A stretch of 64,000 nucleotides of DNA from Theocolax elegans (GCA_026168455.1 CM047431.1:45325466-45389465), one strand, 5' to 3'; positions 1 through 10,543 are shown, counted from the stretch's first letter. Numbers and translations are program-made. Notes: a model not told the origin generated them from the letters alone.

Positions 1-2
1 TC

Positions 3-371
3 ATAATTTTTTTAGGTCTGGGTCTAAATTGCTTAGGGCGAGAAACGGGAAAGAGACAACAAGGTTTTTGTCCTTACTGCTATAATTTCTTTTCAAAATT
101 TAATAAACATTTAGAAATCCACCACAGCGATCAGCAAAATGTAAAGAAGTTTCTAAAATGTGATAGAAAAGACATGCGAAGAAAGTTAATTATGGCAATT
201 CGGCACGAAGGATATGCAATATTTTACCAACTCAGCGGAAAAATGATACCAGTATCCAAAATACGATCAAAAACCGATATAAAAAAGCTATGCGACCTGT
301 GCCATGCACCGTATTCTGCCAAAACACGCTGGAAGCATAAAAAACATTGTTCGGCAAAACTATTATTATAA
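3..371 (+). CDS. C2H2-type zinc-finger protein, C-terminal fragment
   Basis: The frame is open from position 3 to the TAA at 369-371, so the protein begins upstream of the window and the ATG at 174 is internal. Two finger-like motifs are visible: CPYC followed 12 residues later by H and then H (about residues 23-43), and near the C-terminus CDLC, then an H 11 residues later and C three after that (CDLCHAPYSAKTRWKHKKHC). The basic stretch between them (RRKLIMAIRHEGYAIF) resembles the linker in multicopy zinc-finger proteins of unknown role found in many invertebrate genomes; that likeness is from memory. DNA or RNA binding is inferred from the fingers only. It could be a host gene end or part of a mobile element. 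Confidence 0.5.
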   Translation: MIFLGLGLNCLGRETGKRQQGFCPYCYNFFSKFNKHLEIHHSDQQNVKKFLKCDRKDMRRKLIMAIRHEGYAIFYQLSGKMIPVSKIRSKTDIKKLCDLCHAPYSAKTRWKHKKHCSAKLLL

Positions 372-692
372 AGAAGAAAATCCTGACAAGAAGTAATATA
401 GGCGAATAAATGTTGTACTTTTGGTTGCAATTTAAAAAAAAAATAATTTATTTATGCATTTTCATATATAAATACTGTTTTAATTAATTAAATATTCATT
501 TCTTAATTAAATTCTTCGAAATTATTGTTGTAATTATACCTATACTTGAGCCCTATAAGTTATAGATAAAGTGAAAAGCACATTTTAATAGACCGAAGTA
601 TCTGTTCAATTTGATTTTTCAGAAAAAATTTAAATTAATATTTTAGTTCTTAAGAGTTTAAATCATTGTGTTAAATTGATAGAAACAATAAA
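372..692. other. AT-rich intergenic sequence
   Basis: No frame, inverted repeat or RNA-like structure recognised. It is the 3' flank of the zinc-finger frame; an AATAAA-like A/T tract occurs near 433-445. Confidence 0.5.
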
Positions 693-760
693 ATAGCTCA
701 GTTGGTCGAGAGCAAGCCACCGGAGTTAAAGATCGGAGGTTCTTATCCCCGAACGAGAAA
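693..760 (+). repeat. tRNA-like SINE fragment
   Basis: A pol III A box (TAGCTCAGTTGGTCGAGAGC) lies about 40 bases before a degenerate B box (GGTTCTTATCC, 738-748), followed by T runs from about 761. No cloverleaf with a paired acceptor stem can be drawn, so it is a tRNA-derived repeat or pseudogene, not a tRNA. A close relative, including the AAAGATCG word between the boxes, lies at 30761-30820. Confidence 0.45.
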
Positions 761-844
761 TTTTTTATTTTTTTTTAATATTTCATAAATTTTTCTACGT
801 TTAGAAAAATATTATTTCATTTATTCAACTTTTAGACAAAACAG

Positions 845-1030
845 ATTTTGTAGGTTGTTTTTCAACGTTGCTTAGACGCTGTTTCAACGTTGGTTTCCAC
901 CCATCGCGGCAACTTATAAAATACGAGCGGACATCTATCACGTTTCATCAACGTTTCTCCAACATTGCAGAACTTTCATAACAACGTTAGAATATTGCTA
1001 AGATAACGTTGCCACAACGTTGTGTGCTAG
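845..1030. repeat. Cluster of AACGTT palindromic words
   Basis: The self-complementary word CAACGTT(G), or one-base variants, occurs about ten times in under 200 bp at irregular spacing. No coding frame. The same word makes up the 24-bp arrays at 1427 and 3455, so this may be a diverged outlier of that repeat. Confidence 0.4.
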
Positions 1031-1426
1031 TAGGGTCATCACTACTAAATCTTAGGCATTGATCATTTGGGCATTAGCGACACTTCTAGATCACTATAGG
1101 ACGATACTTTTTTTCTTTGATAAAATAATGCGTTGCTATGAATATAAACAAAGGTCACGAAAATTTCATAGTCAATAAATTCCAGCGACTCGGCACTAAA
1201 TCTACTGTATGATTAGATTCTGACAACAACGATTTCGCTTCATTTGGTTTAGATGACATAGGTTGCAATACATAACGTAAATATGAAAGCAATGATTTGG
1301 TTCCAGTGGAACCTGCTGACTTATAGGATCAACTGTGTCATCTCATTGTACATCAATAATATTGCGCTGATGTACATATATGTGTGTATGTCGCGAAAAT
1401 TCGGTGTATGGGTTTAATGTATATAC

Positions 1427-1530
1427 AACCAACATTGGTCCAACGTTGAGTACCAATATTGATTCAACATTGGGTACCAATATTGATTCAAGGTTAGGTA
1501 CCAATATTGGTCCAACGTTGGGTACCAACA
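1427..1530 (-). repeat. 24-bp minisatellite, left inverted array
   Basis: About four units of a 24-bp repeat composed of three palindromes, GGTACC, CAATATTG and CAACGTTG. The orientation is opposite to the larger array at 3455-3700. Because 24 is divisible by three and the unit lacks stops, both strands give open frames; these are not genes. Confidence 0.7.
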
Positions 1531-1739
1531 TATGATAATATAAAAATAGCAATAGTGAATTAGTGTCTATAAGTAAACAGAAATCTGTATAATCATAGAG
1601 GCTATTAGTATGTACAGCATAGCTATTACATTACAGCATTGATTAACGAAAAACTAATTTTGAAAACTTAATCTCCAAGTATTTTTAATTTCAAATTTTC
1701 AACCCAATTTTTTGTATAAAATTATATAAATGTGTGCCT

Positions 1740-2060
1740 CAACCGACGCGGTGGCGGAGAGGCGGAGACGCACCTCGGCCGGTCACGGAAGTTAAGTAGT
1801 ATTGAGCGCGGTACCCAAGTGGATGGGTGACGCTCTCGGTCACTTGGCTTTTGTGGCGGGTTAGATGTTTTTTCATACTTTACAACGTGAGCGGGAGGTG
1901 TGAAACATTCGGTTTCGGTGTCAAAGTCTACGCAATGTGATTTAGACACCCAAAAAGAATGTTTCGAATTCACCGGCCATCTGGGGTGAGGTTTTCCCTG
2001 CTTCACAGGTGTTTGGGTCAAGTAGAGGATAGATAGGGGGAAACACAAATAAAAATCAAA
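1740..2060 (+). repeat. 5S rRNA-derived SINE or pseudogene
   Basis: Bases about 1768-1850 align by eye to the internal promoter region of animal 5S rRNA: GGTCACGGAAGTTAAG and GGATGGGTGACG are near-identical to the 5S box A and C areas, with substitutions elsewhere. The GC-rich head (about 1740-1860) is followed by about 180 bp of unrelated sequence ending at an A-rich stretch (2041-2070), the layout expected of a SINE3-type retroposon. Being diverged and single, it is not a functional 5S gene. The open frame on the opposite strand is a shadow of the GC content. Confidence 0.6.
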
Positions 2061-2389
2061 ATTTTATTATATTCAAATGTTTTCCGTTTAATCCCGAAAT
2101 TAAAAACGCTTGTAAAAAACCCCACGGAGTAGGGGAAAAAGCCCGTGCAAGTTGTGTAACACAAGTTATACAAATTTATATATATATATATATATACAAG
2201 AAACGCAACGAAGTATACGAGCGTACAAATATTAGGTCGAACTAAATGAAAACCGGTAAGTGCTCTAACTCGCCCGACTCAAGCTCGAAAAAAGACCGAT
2301 CCACCGTTTTTCCCGAGAGCCAAAATAAGTCTGCCACCATCGGCCTCCCTCGCTTGAGGGAGATAGTAGAGAAATCGATTGTTGCAATG
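2061..2389. other. Unassigned sequence with a TA microsatellite
   Basis: Holds a short (TA)n run near 2176-2196 and a GC-richer part with a CTCCCTC/GAGGGAG hairpin at about 2346-2363. No gene seen; possibly another degenerate retroposon. Confidence 0.35.
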
Positions 2390-3440
2390 TAATATTTTGA
2401 GAAATATTGATAAAATATTTCAAATACCTACTTCAATAGGATCAGTGAAATATTTCATTAATATTACCGTAATGTTCCAGTGTAATATTTTGTGAAATAT
2501 TATGGAAATATTTCACATTAAGATTCACAATTATTTCACATCTTATGCTTTAATCGCCAAAATCGAAAAATCGTCGTCTTATATCTTATTTTTATTTTGT
2601 ACAAGGTTTAAGAAAACTTATATATCAATAAGGCAGAAAGATTTTGTTTTCTATTGTAGAGAAATTATTATAGGAATATAACAATAAAATATTTCAACGA
2701 TATTTTTATGATAACAAAGATGTACGTAAGATTTTTAATTAACAAGATTTTTTTTCCAAATCATAGAAAATCTTGTCAATTTCATTGAAATTGTATAAGT
2801 ATTAAAAACACATTAGATAGCAAATCAAATAGCAGATCATCATGTGCAAGTTTTAAACATAATCGATAAGCGTTGCGAATAGCGTAGTGGATAAAGCGTT
2901 TGTATTTGATGCGTGCATGCGGGGTTCGAACCCAGGTTAGGAAATATGTAAAAAATTTTTCTGCGATAAATATGTGTAAAAAAATAATGTGTTTTAATAC
3001 TTAAGAAATATAAATCAAATAGCATGGCTCTTGGGATTGCAAATAATTAAGTTAAAAAATTCAATTAATTGAAATATTTTAACAATATTTTGTAAATATT
3101 TCATGTAATATTTCTGTTATATTTTGCAAAAATATTACTGTAATATTTCACTACACCTATTGAAGTAAGTATTTTAAATATTTCATCAATATTTCAGAAA
3201 TATTTCTTAAAAATTTCATTAAAATATTCTAGAAACATTAAGGTAATATTTCAGTGGTCCTATGCAAGTGTGTGTTTGAAACATTTCATCAATTTTTCAT
3301 AAATATTTCTTAAAATATTACACTGAAATATTACAAAGTAAGAAATTCGCGGACATAACAATATTTCAGTAATCTTTCATTCTAATATTATTGTAATATT
3401 CCGAATCTTAATATGAAATATTTCCGTAATATTGACGTAA
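2390..3440. repeat. Inverted arrays of GAAATATTTC words (foldback inner arms)
   Basis: Bases 2390-2540 and 3055-3440 are rich in the palindrome GAAATATTTC and are reverse complements of each other over recognisable stretches, for example CCTACTTCAATAGGATCAG on the left against CACCTATTGAAGTAAG on the right. Roughly 500 bp between them forms the loop. With the 24-bp arrays outside, this makes a nested foldback structure. Confidence 0.5.
2872..2940 (+). repeat. tRNA-like sequence with A and B boxes
   Basis: An A box (TAGCGTAGTGGATAAAGC from about 2880) and a perfect B box (GGTTCGAACCC, 2923-2933) are spaced as in a tRNA. Flanking acceptor-arm bases do not pair convincingly, so a SINE head or pseudo-tRNA is more likely than a functional gene. 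It sits in the loop of the foldback. Confidence 0.45.
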
Positions 3441-3454
3441 TATTCTGTGCTGTG

Positions 3455-3700
3455 TGGTATGTTGGTATCCAACGTTGAACCAATGTTGGTATCCATAACG
3501 TTGGACCAATGTTGGTACCGAACGTTGGACCAATGTTGGTATCCAATGTTGAATCAATATTGGTACCTAACGTTGGACCATTGTTGGTATCCAACGTTGA
3601 ATCAATATTGGTACCCAACGTTGAACCAATATATTGGTACCCAACGTTGGACCAATATTGGTATTCACTATTGGAATTTGAATGTTGGTACCGAAGGTTA
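3455..3700 (+). repeat. 24-bp minisatellite, right array
   Basis: About ten tandem 24-bp units, the consensus combining CAACGTTG, CAATATTG and GGTACC. The repeat reads as an 8-residue peptide (MLVPNVGP, MLVSNVES) in one frame, but all frames on both strands are open, so no protein is inferred. It is inverted relative to the array at 1427-1530. Confidence 0.75.
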
Positions 3701-4150
3701 ATTTTCTATTGCAGTATTTTCTATTGCAGAAACTTTATGGAGTTTAAGCAAAAAAAAATATAAATATTTAATTAAAGATACTTGTTGCTTATGTCGATTT
3801 GATTTCAGTATTTTCTAGTGCAGAAACTCTATGAAGTTTAAGCAATATATATATAAGTAGAAATAGGATGGGAGTAAGAATTAAAGATTTTTTTATTATA
3901 GATAACATTTTTAAAAGTGTGATTGGAAACCATGCATACTTGCGAATGTTGACACCTTCGTGGAAGGTGTTTTATATAAAGTACTGTCTAGAGGCACAAA
4001 TTCAATGTGGAATATTTAATAATGAATAATAAATTTACTGAAAGTGAAACTCTAATAAATATATAAAAAATTTTTATTGACATCTACAAAATACTTGCCG
4101 TTGCTATTTTGATTTCAGTAGTTTTAATTGCAGAAACTTTTTATGGTTAA
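3701..4150. repeat. Dispersed repeat with GATTTCAGTATTTTCTAGTG motif
   Basis: The motif ending in GCAGAAACT and its variants occur near 3710, 3805 and 4115, each followed by similar A/T-rich sequence and a GATAACATTTTTAAAAGT word. The same motif and word recur around 37075-37330 and 38690-38940, so this is a dispersed family present at two loci of the window. Confidence 0.4.
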
Positions 4151-4885
4151 AATCGAAAATTACTTCAAAATTAAATCTATAGATCGAAAAATCATTTTTT
4201 ACGGATTCGGAAAAATGAAAGGAATCTACTTGTCCAACCCACATTTTCTATAAGTTTTTAACAAATCGAAAAATTTTACTATTATATAGCTTCCTTGTAA
4301 AGGAATTTTTTGTTGTAATTTTAAAACGAATATAAATTAAAATGTTTCATGTATAACCGATACATTTGAATCTATTATGAAAAAACGTGCTTTAGTCGTC
4401 TTTTCATTATGCTCATTGCATTTCGTTTTTGTATGTTTATTTTTGAAAGAAAACTGTTCTAATCACAAAGAACCTAATACGTAAAAGTTTTGTAATTTTG
4501 AGACGAACATTTCGTCCATAATTAGTGTTTACCGGCACTTTTCGAAATAATCCACATAATACGATTTAACAATTAATATTCTTTTTAGTGATATAGACAG
4601 GAATAAAATCATATACTTTCCATATTATAAAAAGAATAACCCCATAAATTTCAGTAAAATCGATAAAAATTTGGCCGAGTTATCACGTACATTCATCTAT
4701 AATACACTTTAGTTAGTGCCTTAAACGATTTTAAGTCACATAATTTTTGTTTTTACGTTAATATTTTTTATTTTAACATGTGTGATAGCTAAATTACAGG
4801 GATCTACTTTTAAAAATCCAAAAATTTTCTGTAAATAGGAAATAAAAATCTGAAAAAAATTATACGTGATATTTGTTTTACCTAA
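4151..4885. other. AT-rich sequence, nothing recognised
   Basis: No plausible coding frame, RNA or inverted repeat. It forms the left flank of the TRIM element and supplies its CCTT target site at 4886-4889. Confidence 0.5.
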
Positions 4886-4889
4886 CCTT

Positions 4890-5147
4890 TGTAACGTGGT
4901 GGATCTGCATGAGAACAGATCACCCGTCATTTACGGCTCTGTAGTACCGACGCGACCAGCGCAAGAATCGGCACTTGGCATATGGCGCGCGTATCGGTAG
5001 GCAGAAAACGCGGAAAAGCACAGCTACGACCAATTGCGGGCGTAGTGCAGTGGTAGCGTGAACTCCTTCGGATCTGAAGGGGCCCGGGTTCAAGAGCTGA
5101 CGCCCGTTCCTTTTTTTAATTTGTAGCAAATGAGTATCATTGTTACA
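4890..5147 (+). repeat. TRIM 5' LTR
   Basis: A 258-bp direct repeat of 5314-5571 differing at only about ten positions, suggesting fairly recent insertion. Starts TGTAACGTGG and ends CATTGTTACA. Contains the tRNA-like sequence at 5037-5106 followed by a seven-base T run. Confidence 0.85.
5037..5106 (+). repeat. tRNA-like sequence inside the TRIM LTR
   Basis: Seventy bases with a perfect 7-bp acceptor-like stem (CGGGCGT / ACGCCCG), an A box (TAGTGCAGTGGTAGCG), an anticodon-like hairpin (CCTTC/GAAGG around a 6-base loop) and a partial B box (GGTTCAAGAGC). The T stem does not pair, so it is not a working tRNA. It is followed by TTCC and seven T, which would terminate pol III. The second LTR has the same sequence at 5461-5530, so it belonged to the element before insertion. 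Confidence 0.6.
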
Positions 5148-5160
5148 CGGCGCCCAACGT
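5148..5160 (+). promoter_or_regulatory. TRIM primer-binding-site candidate
   Basis: CGGCGCCCAACGT directly follows the first LTR, where the tRNA primer of minus-strand synthesis anneals. It resembles the TGGCGCCC type with the leading T changed to C; the tRNA species is not assigned. Confidence 0.55.
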
Positions 5161-5300
5161 AAAAGTACCCAAATCCTTCCAGCACCCTAGTTTCCTAGTT
5201 TCTAAGTTTTAATGATTCCATAGGCTTCTGCTTTACCTACGACCCGGCTCCCTACCCTTTCGTCCTAAAATTACGACGAATCCGGGGTATTCATCGTTTA

Positions 5301-5313
5301 GGCGGGGGGGAGT
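5301..5313 (+). promoter_or_regulatory. TRIM polypurine tract
   Basis: A G-rich run directly abuts the second LTR, the place of the plus-strand primer in LTR retroelements. Confidence 0.6.
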
Positions 5314-5571
5314 TGTGACGTGGTGGATCTGCATGAGAACAGATCACCCGTCATTTAGGGCTCTGTAGTACCGACGCGGCCAGCGCAAGAATCGGCACTT
5401 GGCATATGGCGTGCGTATCGGTAGGCAGAAGACGCGGGAAAGCACAGCTACGACCAATTGCGGGCGTAGTGCAGTGGTAGCGTGAACTCCTTCGGATCTG
5501 AAGGGGCCCGGGTTCAAGAGCTGACGCCCGTTCCTTTTTTTAATTTGTAGCAAATAAGTCTCATTGTTACA
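5314..5571 (+). repeat. TRIM 3' LTR
   Basis: Direct repeat of 4890-5147 with identical length; carries the second tRNA-like copy and is followed by the CCTT target duplication. Confidence 0.85.
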
Positions 5572-5575
5572 CCTT

Positions 5576-5995
5576 GAAATAAAAAAATCCTATACCCATT
5601 AGTTCATATAATTATTAAAATATTAAAAAAGGGATTCAATAAATATATAAGTAAAGAGAACAATAACTTAACAACCTTCTTTTACATTATTTAAGTCAGT
5701 ATGTATAACTATTAAGCAATCATTTCAGTTAACGTTGGAAAGAATATCATCCTACATGTGTTATAGTCCATATAATTATTAAATATTATGTACTTGGCAA
5801 AGTATCGACCACATATATTGGCTTTATATAGAAAATAAAATGATTATTTAGTAATTTTAATTAGGATAGAGAACGATAAAGTATCCACTTAATTATAATA
5901 TATTGTTTTTTAAATTATTTTGGTGAATGTGGAAAACATTGAGATATCATGAGGGATTCATTATAAAAACACAAGCATAAGTTTAAGTACTTACT
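5576..5995. other. AT-rich sequence, nothing recognised
   Basis: No gene, RNA or repeat structure seen between the TRIM and the next TIR element. Confidence 0.5.
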
Positions 5996-6929
5996 TATAG
6001 GGAAAGCCCGGGCAAGACGGACCCCTTAAAAAAAAACGAATAAAAAATGGACTAAACAACAAAATATACGATCAATAAAAATTTTTTCGTGAAGTAGGAA
6101 TCAGAACAAAGAAGTACGTGCAAGTATATCGATATATTATAACTTTAGCATATAATAAAAAATTGTTGAAAAAATTGTGAAATTTCGAGGCCTTCAAAAG
6201 TGCCCGGGCAAAACGGACACCCTCAGGAAAAATCAATAAAAATTGGTTAAATAAGGAATTTTGAACATATTTATATTTTTAAACATCATTTACTAACAAA
6301 AATAGATTAATATATAAATTACTTTTATAGAAACATTAACAGTAAAGAAAAGAAAATTTTTTTTTATAAATAGTACATTAATCGTCGCATTCTTCGCAAA
6401 AATAACTACCATATCCTTTGTATGGTGAACAATTTTCATGAGCCCATTTTTTACACTTTACAAAAAAGTTGTAATAAATTGCTTTAAAAAGAAAAAACTC
6501 AAATTTGTGTATTCCGGGCAAAATGGCCATATGACCGTCTTGCCCGGACCATCTTGCCCGGAATGGATATAATGACTTTTTTTTAAAAAATTAGTAAAAA
6601 ACAAAATTAATATGGGCTCTAACCTGTGTCTTTTTAAAACTAGTTAAATACAATAGCCTGACACTATTTATTTATTAATTTAATAATTTGTGTGAAAAAT
6701 AAGTTTACTTTCTTACCTTGATAACATCGTAAGGATTCAGACGAAAATCAATATTTATGTTTTTCGACGATGTTACCATCGAGACCGGCGCGGACGTACT
6801 GAAATTTAAATACTAGTAACACAAACAATATACTTGAATTTTTTCGGAATTTTCCGAACAGCCATATTAGAAATAGAGGGGGGTGACCGTCTTGCCCAGT
6901 ATGACCGTCTTGCCCGGGCTTCCCCTATA
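5996..6929. mobile_element. Nonautonomous TIR element with TGCCCGGGC termini
   Basis: The ends are inverted repeats of about 25 bp (TATAGGG.AAGCCCGGGCAAGACGG) at 5996 and 6929, flanked by TA-rich sequence so the duplication cannot be fixed. The word GCCCGGGCAA or TTGCCCGG recurs inside near 6203, 6512, 6542 and 6550 and near the right end, as subterminal repeats. No transposase frame, so it depends on a partner. Superfamily not assigned. Confidence 0.65.
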
Positions 6930-7559
6930 TTTCTCTAGTGAAAAAGATTTATATGGTAGTTACTGGAGATTATGGACAAGCCAGAATAGTATATGATAGA
7001 ATGAATATAATGACACTGTTGCGGGATGGTTTTATATACCTTACTTGATGTTCTCACTTCTCACGCGCAAGAACAACCTCAGCACAATAGTACTTACCAC
7101 ACAATCTTGAAATTTAAAAAGAAATTGATGTTCTGAGGTTAGTCTGCTATATAAAATTTGTAATAAATAAGTTAAAATTTTGCTTTGTATTTCAGTCATT
7201 TATTAATTTTTTTTCATTTTTGACATTAAAATACATAAAATTAATAAACATAAAATATAAATAAATTTTGCTGATAAACAATATTTTTTCATGTTGCATA
7301 TCATATGTGCAATTTAATAGGCTATTTTACAAAAATGGACGGAGTGAACAAATCATATTGTTGTACGACCTGCATTGACTGGAATAGATACAAGTATAAA
7401 TGAGATTAAACTTTTTTAATTTTTATTTTGTGTATAATAATTTTTATAATATGCATTCAAGCAGCGCCAAGTAAAGTTTATAAGTATCCTTGTACATTCT
7501 TTAGTGTAAACTACATTGCTTTTGCCTTGGTAAAAAAAAATTATAATTAAATTTATATT
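6930..7559. other. AT-rich flank of LINE A
   Basis: No coding frame or inverted repeat recognised; includes the target side downstream of the LINE A 3' end. Confidence 0.4.
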
Positions 7560-7886
7560 TTAATTTTTTTTTTTTTCATTTATTAACATTTTAAACCTTA
7601 CAAAGAGTACTTTGTAAATAGGTTTATTTTTGCATTACAATGATATGTACATAGATTATAATCTAACGGTGATATATAATACGCTTTTACATTTGTTTCT
7701 TTTTTTTTTTCTCTTTCTTTTTTTTTCTTTTCTTTTTTCTTATTAATAATACAATGCAAATTAAATTTTTAATTTGCATTGTTTCAGGAATAAATGTACA
7801 TTCTTACACGCTTTTATATGAGGTTTTTTTTATTAGCATTTCAATATTGAGGGGCAAATATAAACGTAGTTTTTTAAGATTTACTA

Positions 7887-8628
7887 TTAATTTTTTCTTT
7901 GGTTATCATATAAAGAGCATTGCCACAAGACATGATTGATATTTTCCTCATATTTGCCGCATGGACAAATTGCGGAGTTTACTACATTTATTTTCGCAAG
8001 CGATTCCGCTAACTGATAGTGATTTGATCTAGCTCTGTTTATCATTACCGTAATTTCTCTGATTAGGTTTGTTGTCGCAAACCATGGTTTTGTTTTTTCG
8101 TTGAAATACAGCTTAAAATACATAGCTCCTTTCTTTTCTGCTTCTTCTTTGATAGTATTAACCGTATTACGATAAGTATTTTTTCGTAAATTTTCGTTGA
8201 TATCGGAGAAAGGAACTTTGTTACAATCATTATACCTATTATTTGTGGCCTCTTTTGCCAGCTCATCTACTCTTTCATTCTGTCTGATTCCTGTATGCGA
8301 TGGTATCCATATAAATTTTATTGCAGTGTTTTTATTTGTTTTGAAAAATATATTATATTTTTGTTTTATTGATAAGATGTAAGGGTTTAGTGTAGCGGAA
8401 TCAATTTTTGAATTAAGACATTGAAGAACGCTCAAGGAATCAGTCAGTATGAGAACATCTTTATCTCCGTAACGAAGCGCGATATCCATGGCATTATCAA
8501 TAGCTATACACTCTGCCGTGAAGATAGAGGCCATGCTGTTTATTGATGTACATGATTTGATATTTAATTCGCTTGACAAACACGCAGCATCTACACTTTT
8601 TTTGTTAGAAATTTTGCTACCATCCGTT
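7887..8628 (-). pseudogene. LINE A RNase H domain
   Basis: This frame gives the RNase H fold that removes template RNA during LINE replication. Visible motifs on the minus strand are TDGSK just after a stop codon at about 8629, AECIAID (catalytic Glu), LILTDSLSVLQ (catalytic Asp) and WIPSHTGI with NERVDELAK (His and final Asp). The C-terminus has a CPCGKYEENINHVLWQC segment like the Cys/His tail of these LINEs. The TAA where an aromatic codon is expected before TDGSK separates it from the RT part. Confidence 0.8.
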
Positions 8629-8896
8629 TATATGTTGTAGCTGTTTTTTTCTTTTAATAAAGAATCTAAGAGATTATTGGGATCTTCCGATTTTTTAATA
8701 AGTTTCCTATATCTTCATTATAAGGGATAGAAATTAAGTGAATGTTATAATCATAATTGTATACTGCTAATTGATCTTGTGCATCTATATACTCGGATAG
8801 TTATGGTAGACTTTCTATGCATTCGGCTATAATTCTTTTGCTTTTACGATTGAGTGTACAATACATAATTTCTTTGAATATTAAATTCTGTTTGTA

Positions 8897-10258
8897 TCAT
8901 GCACATTTTAATAAATATGTATTACACAAATAACGAGCACGATCTGTAATAAAGAGTAGCTTAGATTCTGTTATGAGAATGTTCGTTGGCGTGCTTCTTC
9001 TTAACCCGAACGCTGTTCTTATTGCCACAAGTTGGATTTGTTCTATCTTTTTTAATAACTTTTTATTTGTAGGAAAATATACGAAACTGGCATATTCTAA
9101 TAGTGATCTTATATAACTTTTATATAATATAATTAGAATATATGGGTCTGCACCCACCAAGTGCCACATAAATATTTTAAAATATTGAGCGCAGAGTAAC
9201 TTTTCGATAAGATGAAATCTATATATTGAGCAAATGATAACTTGTAATCAAAAGTAAGTCCTAAGAAACGAGCCGACTCGCAGGATTTAATTATACAATT
9301 ATTAATTTTAATATCTATATTCCCTGGTTCAATCTTTTTTCTGTTAAAATGAATAATAAGTTTTGTTTTATTCGGGGCTAATTCTAATCTTATTGAGTTT
9401 AAATTTTTGTTTAAAATTTTTATTGATTGTTCAAGTATCCTTTTACAGTTAATCAATGATGCGTTTTTTACATAAATCGCAATGTCGTCCGCAAATGGTA
9501 TGATAGTAGCTTCTTTATCAATACTATTTGTTATGTTCGATACATAGATAATGTATAAGAGAGAGCTAAGCACGCCTCCTTGTGGAACGCCTTTATATGA
9601 ATTTTTAGTTTCGTGATCTTCAATTGTTGTATGTATTATTCTTTTATAAGTTAAGAATTTGACAAATTTTATTAAATTTTTGGAACAGTTGATTCCTGCT
9701 AGTTTGTTAAGTAAACATTCCGACAGTACGTTTGAAAAAGCGTTAGAGACGTCTAGAAATGTACATTTTCATTCTTTAACAAGCCCTTTTGCCCTTTCGG
9801 AACCCTGTTTGTCCTATAGGAAGTAGTTTTTTATGCTCAATCCACCATTGAAGTCTATTTTTATTGAGCATTTCGAATAATTTGCATAAACAAGACGTTA
9901 ATGCTATTGACCTTACGAAGGTACTGTCTGGTTTATTAATCATGCTAATTTGAGTTTGAATCCATGTTTCTGGGTATTCGCCTTTTTGAAATAATTCATT
10001 GTATATATCTAATAAAATCAATTTGTATTTTATCGGCAGTTTTTTTAAAATTGTATAATCAATACCATCTATGCCCGGCGAGTAGTCAGTATTAAAAGAG
10101 TTTAAGGCTTTGTTAAACTCCGCAAAGGTGAAAAATTCATCAAAAAAAGAGTTACTGTCGCAATTAGGTAGCCAATTGGGATTTAATGGTACCCACGGTG
10201 GTGCTATCTTTTTTATACACTCTATGCTTTTTTCTCGAAGTTCTAAGTCTGTAGACAC
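8897..10258 (-). pseudogene. LINE A reverse transcriptase
   Basis: The polymerase copies the element's RNA at a nicked target. Motifs in order on the minus strand are SPGIDGIDY, IALTSCLCKLFE and QTGFRKGK (10258-9776), then in another frame LDVSNAF, GVPQGGVLSS and the catalytic FADD box (about 9770-9133), and in a third frame the thumb region LLEYASFVYF (9169-8897). Frameshifts near 9776 and 9160 break it. Similar in style to I-group RTs. Confidence 0.8.
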
Positions 10259-10543
10259 GTTTGGAAATTTAATTTTTAAAAAACCTTTTTTTAAAGCTCT
10301 GCATTTATTCCAGACATAAGTTCTATTGATTCGAAAATTAATAGATTCCGCAAATTTTCGTAGGTGTTCTTTTTTCTTTTTTTTAAGTCTTTTTTGCTAA
10401 TGCACATGATTTATTGTAATTTATTAGATCATACATATTTCCAGTAAATAACCACTTTTTAAAAGAGGCTCTTCTCAAGCGCTTGATTTTATTGCATTCA
10501 TCGTCCCACCATAAAACCGGGTTATTATACTGTTTTATTTTCG

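Larger units (their letters stand above)
4890..5571 (+). mobile_element. TRIM (terminal-repeat retrotransposon in miniature)
   Basis: A 682-bp element with two 258-bp LTRs (4890-5147 and 5314-5571), a 166-bp noncoding interior, and a 4-bp target duplication CCTT at 4886-4889 and 5572-5575. The interior begins with a primer-binding-like CGGCGCCCAACGT and ends with a G-rich polypurine tract (GGCGGGGGGGAGT) abutting the second LTR. LTR ends are TGTAAC/GTTACA, with one change (TGTGAC) in the second copy. No coding capacity, so it must have moved with enzymes of a full-length LTR element. TRIMs are known in ants and plants. The 4-bp duplication would fit a Ty3/gypsy-type integrase; the gypsy solo LTR in this window also has a 4-bp duplication and starts TGTGACG. 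Confidence 0.85.

Noticed and set aside
1722..2048. 108-codon minus-strand frame
   Set aside because: Opposite strand of the 5S-derived retroposon; no motif.
3388..3763. Several open frames repeating WYPTLDQYWYPTLNQ or MLVPNVGP
   Set aside because: They are frames of a 24-bp satellite that is stop-free in several frames on both strands.
5037..5106. Functional tRNA gene
   Set aside because: T stem does not pair, anticodon loop has six bases, and the same sequence is in both LTRs.
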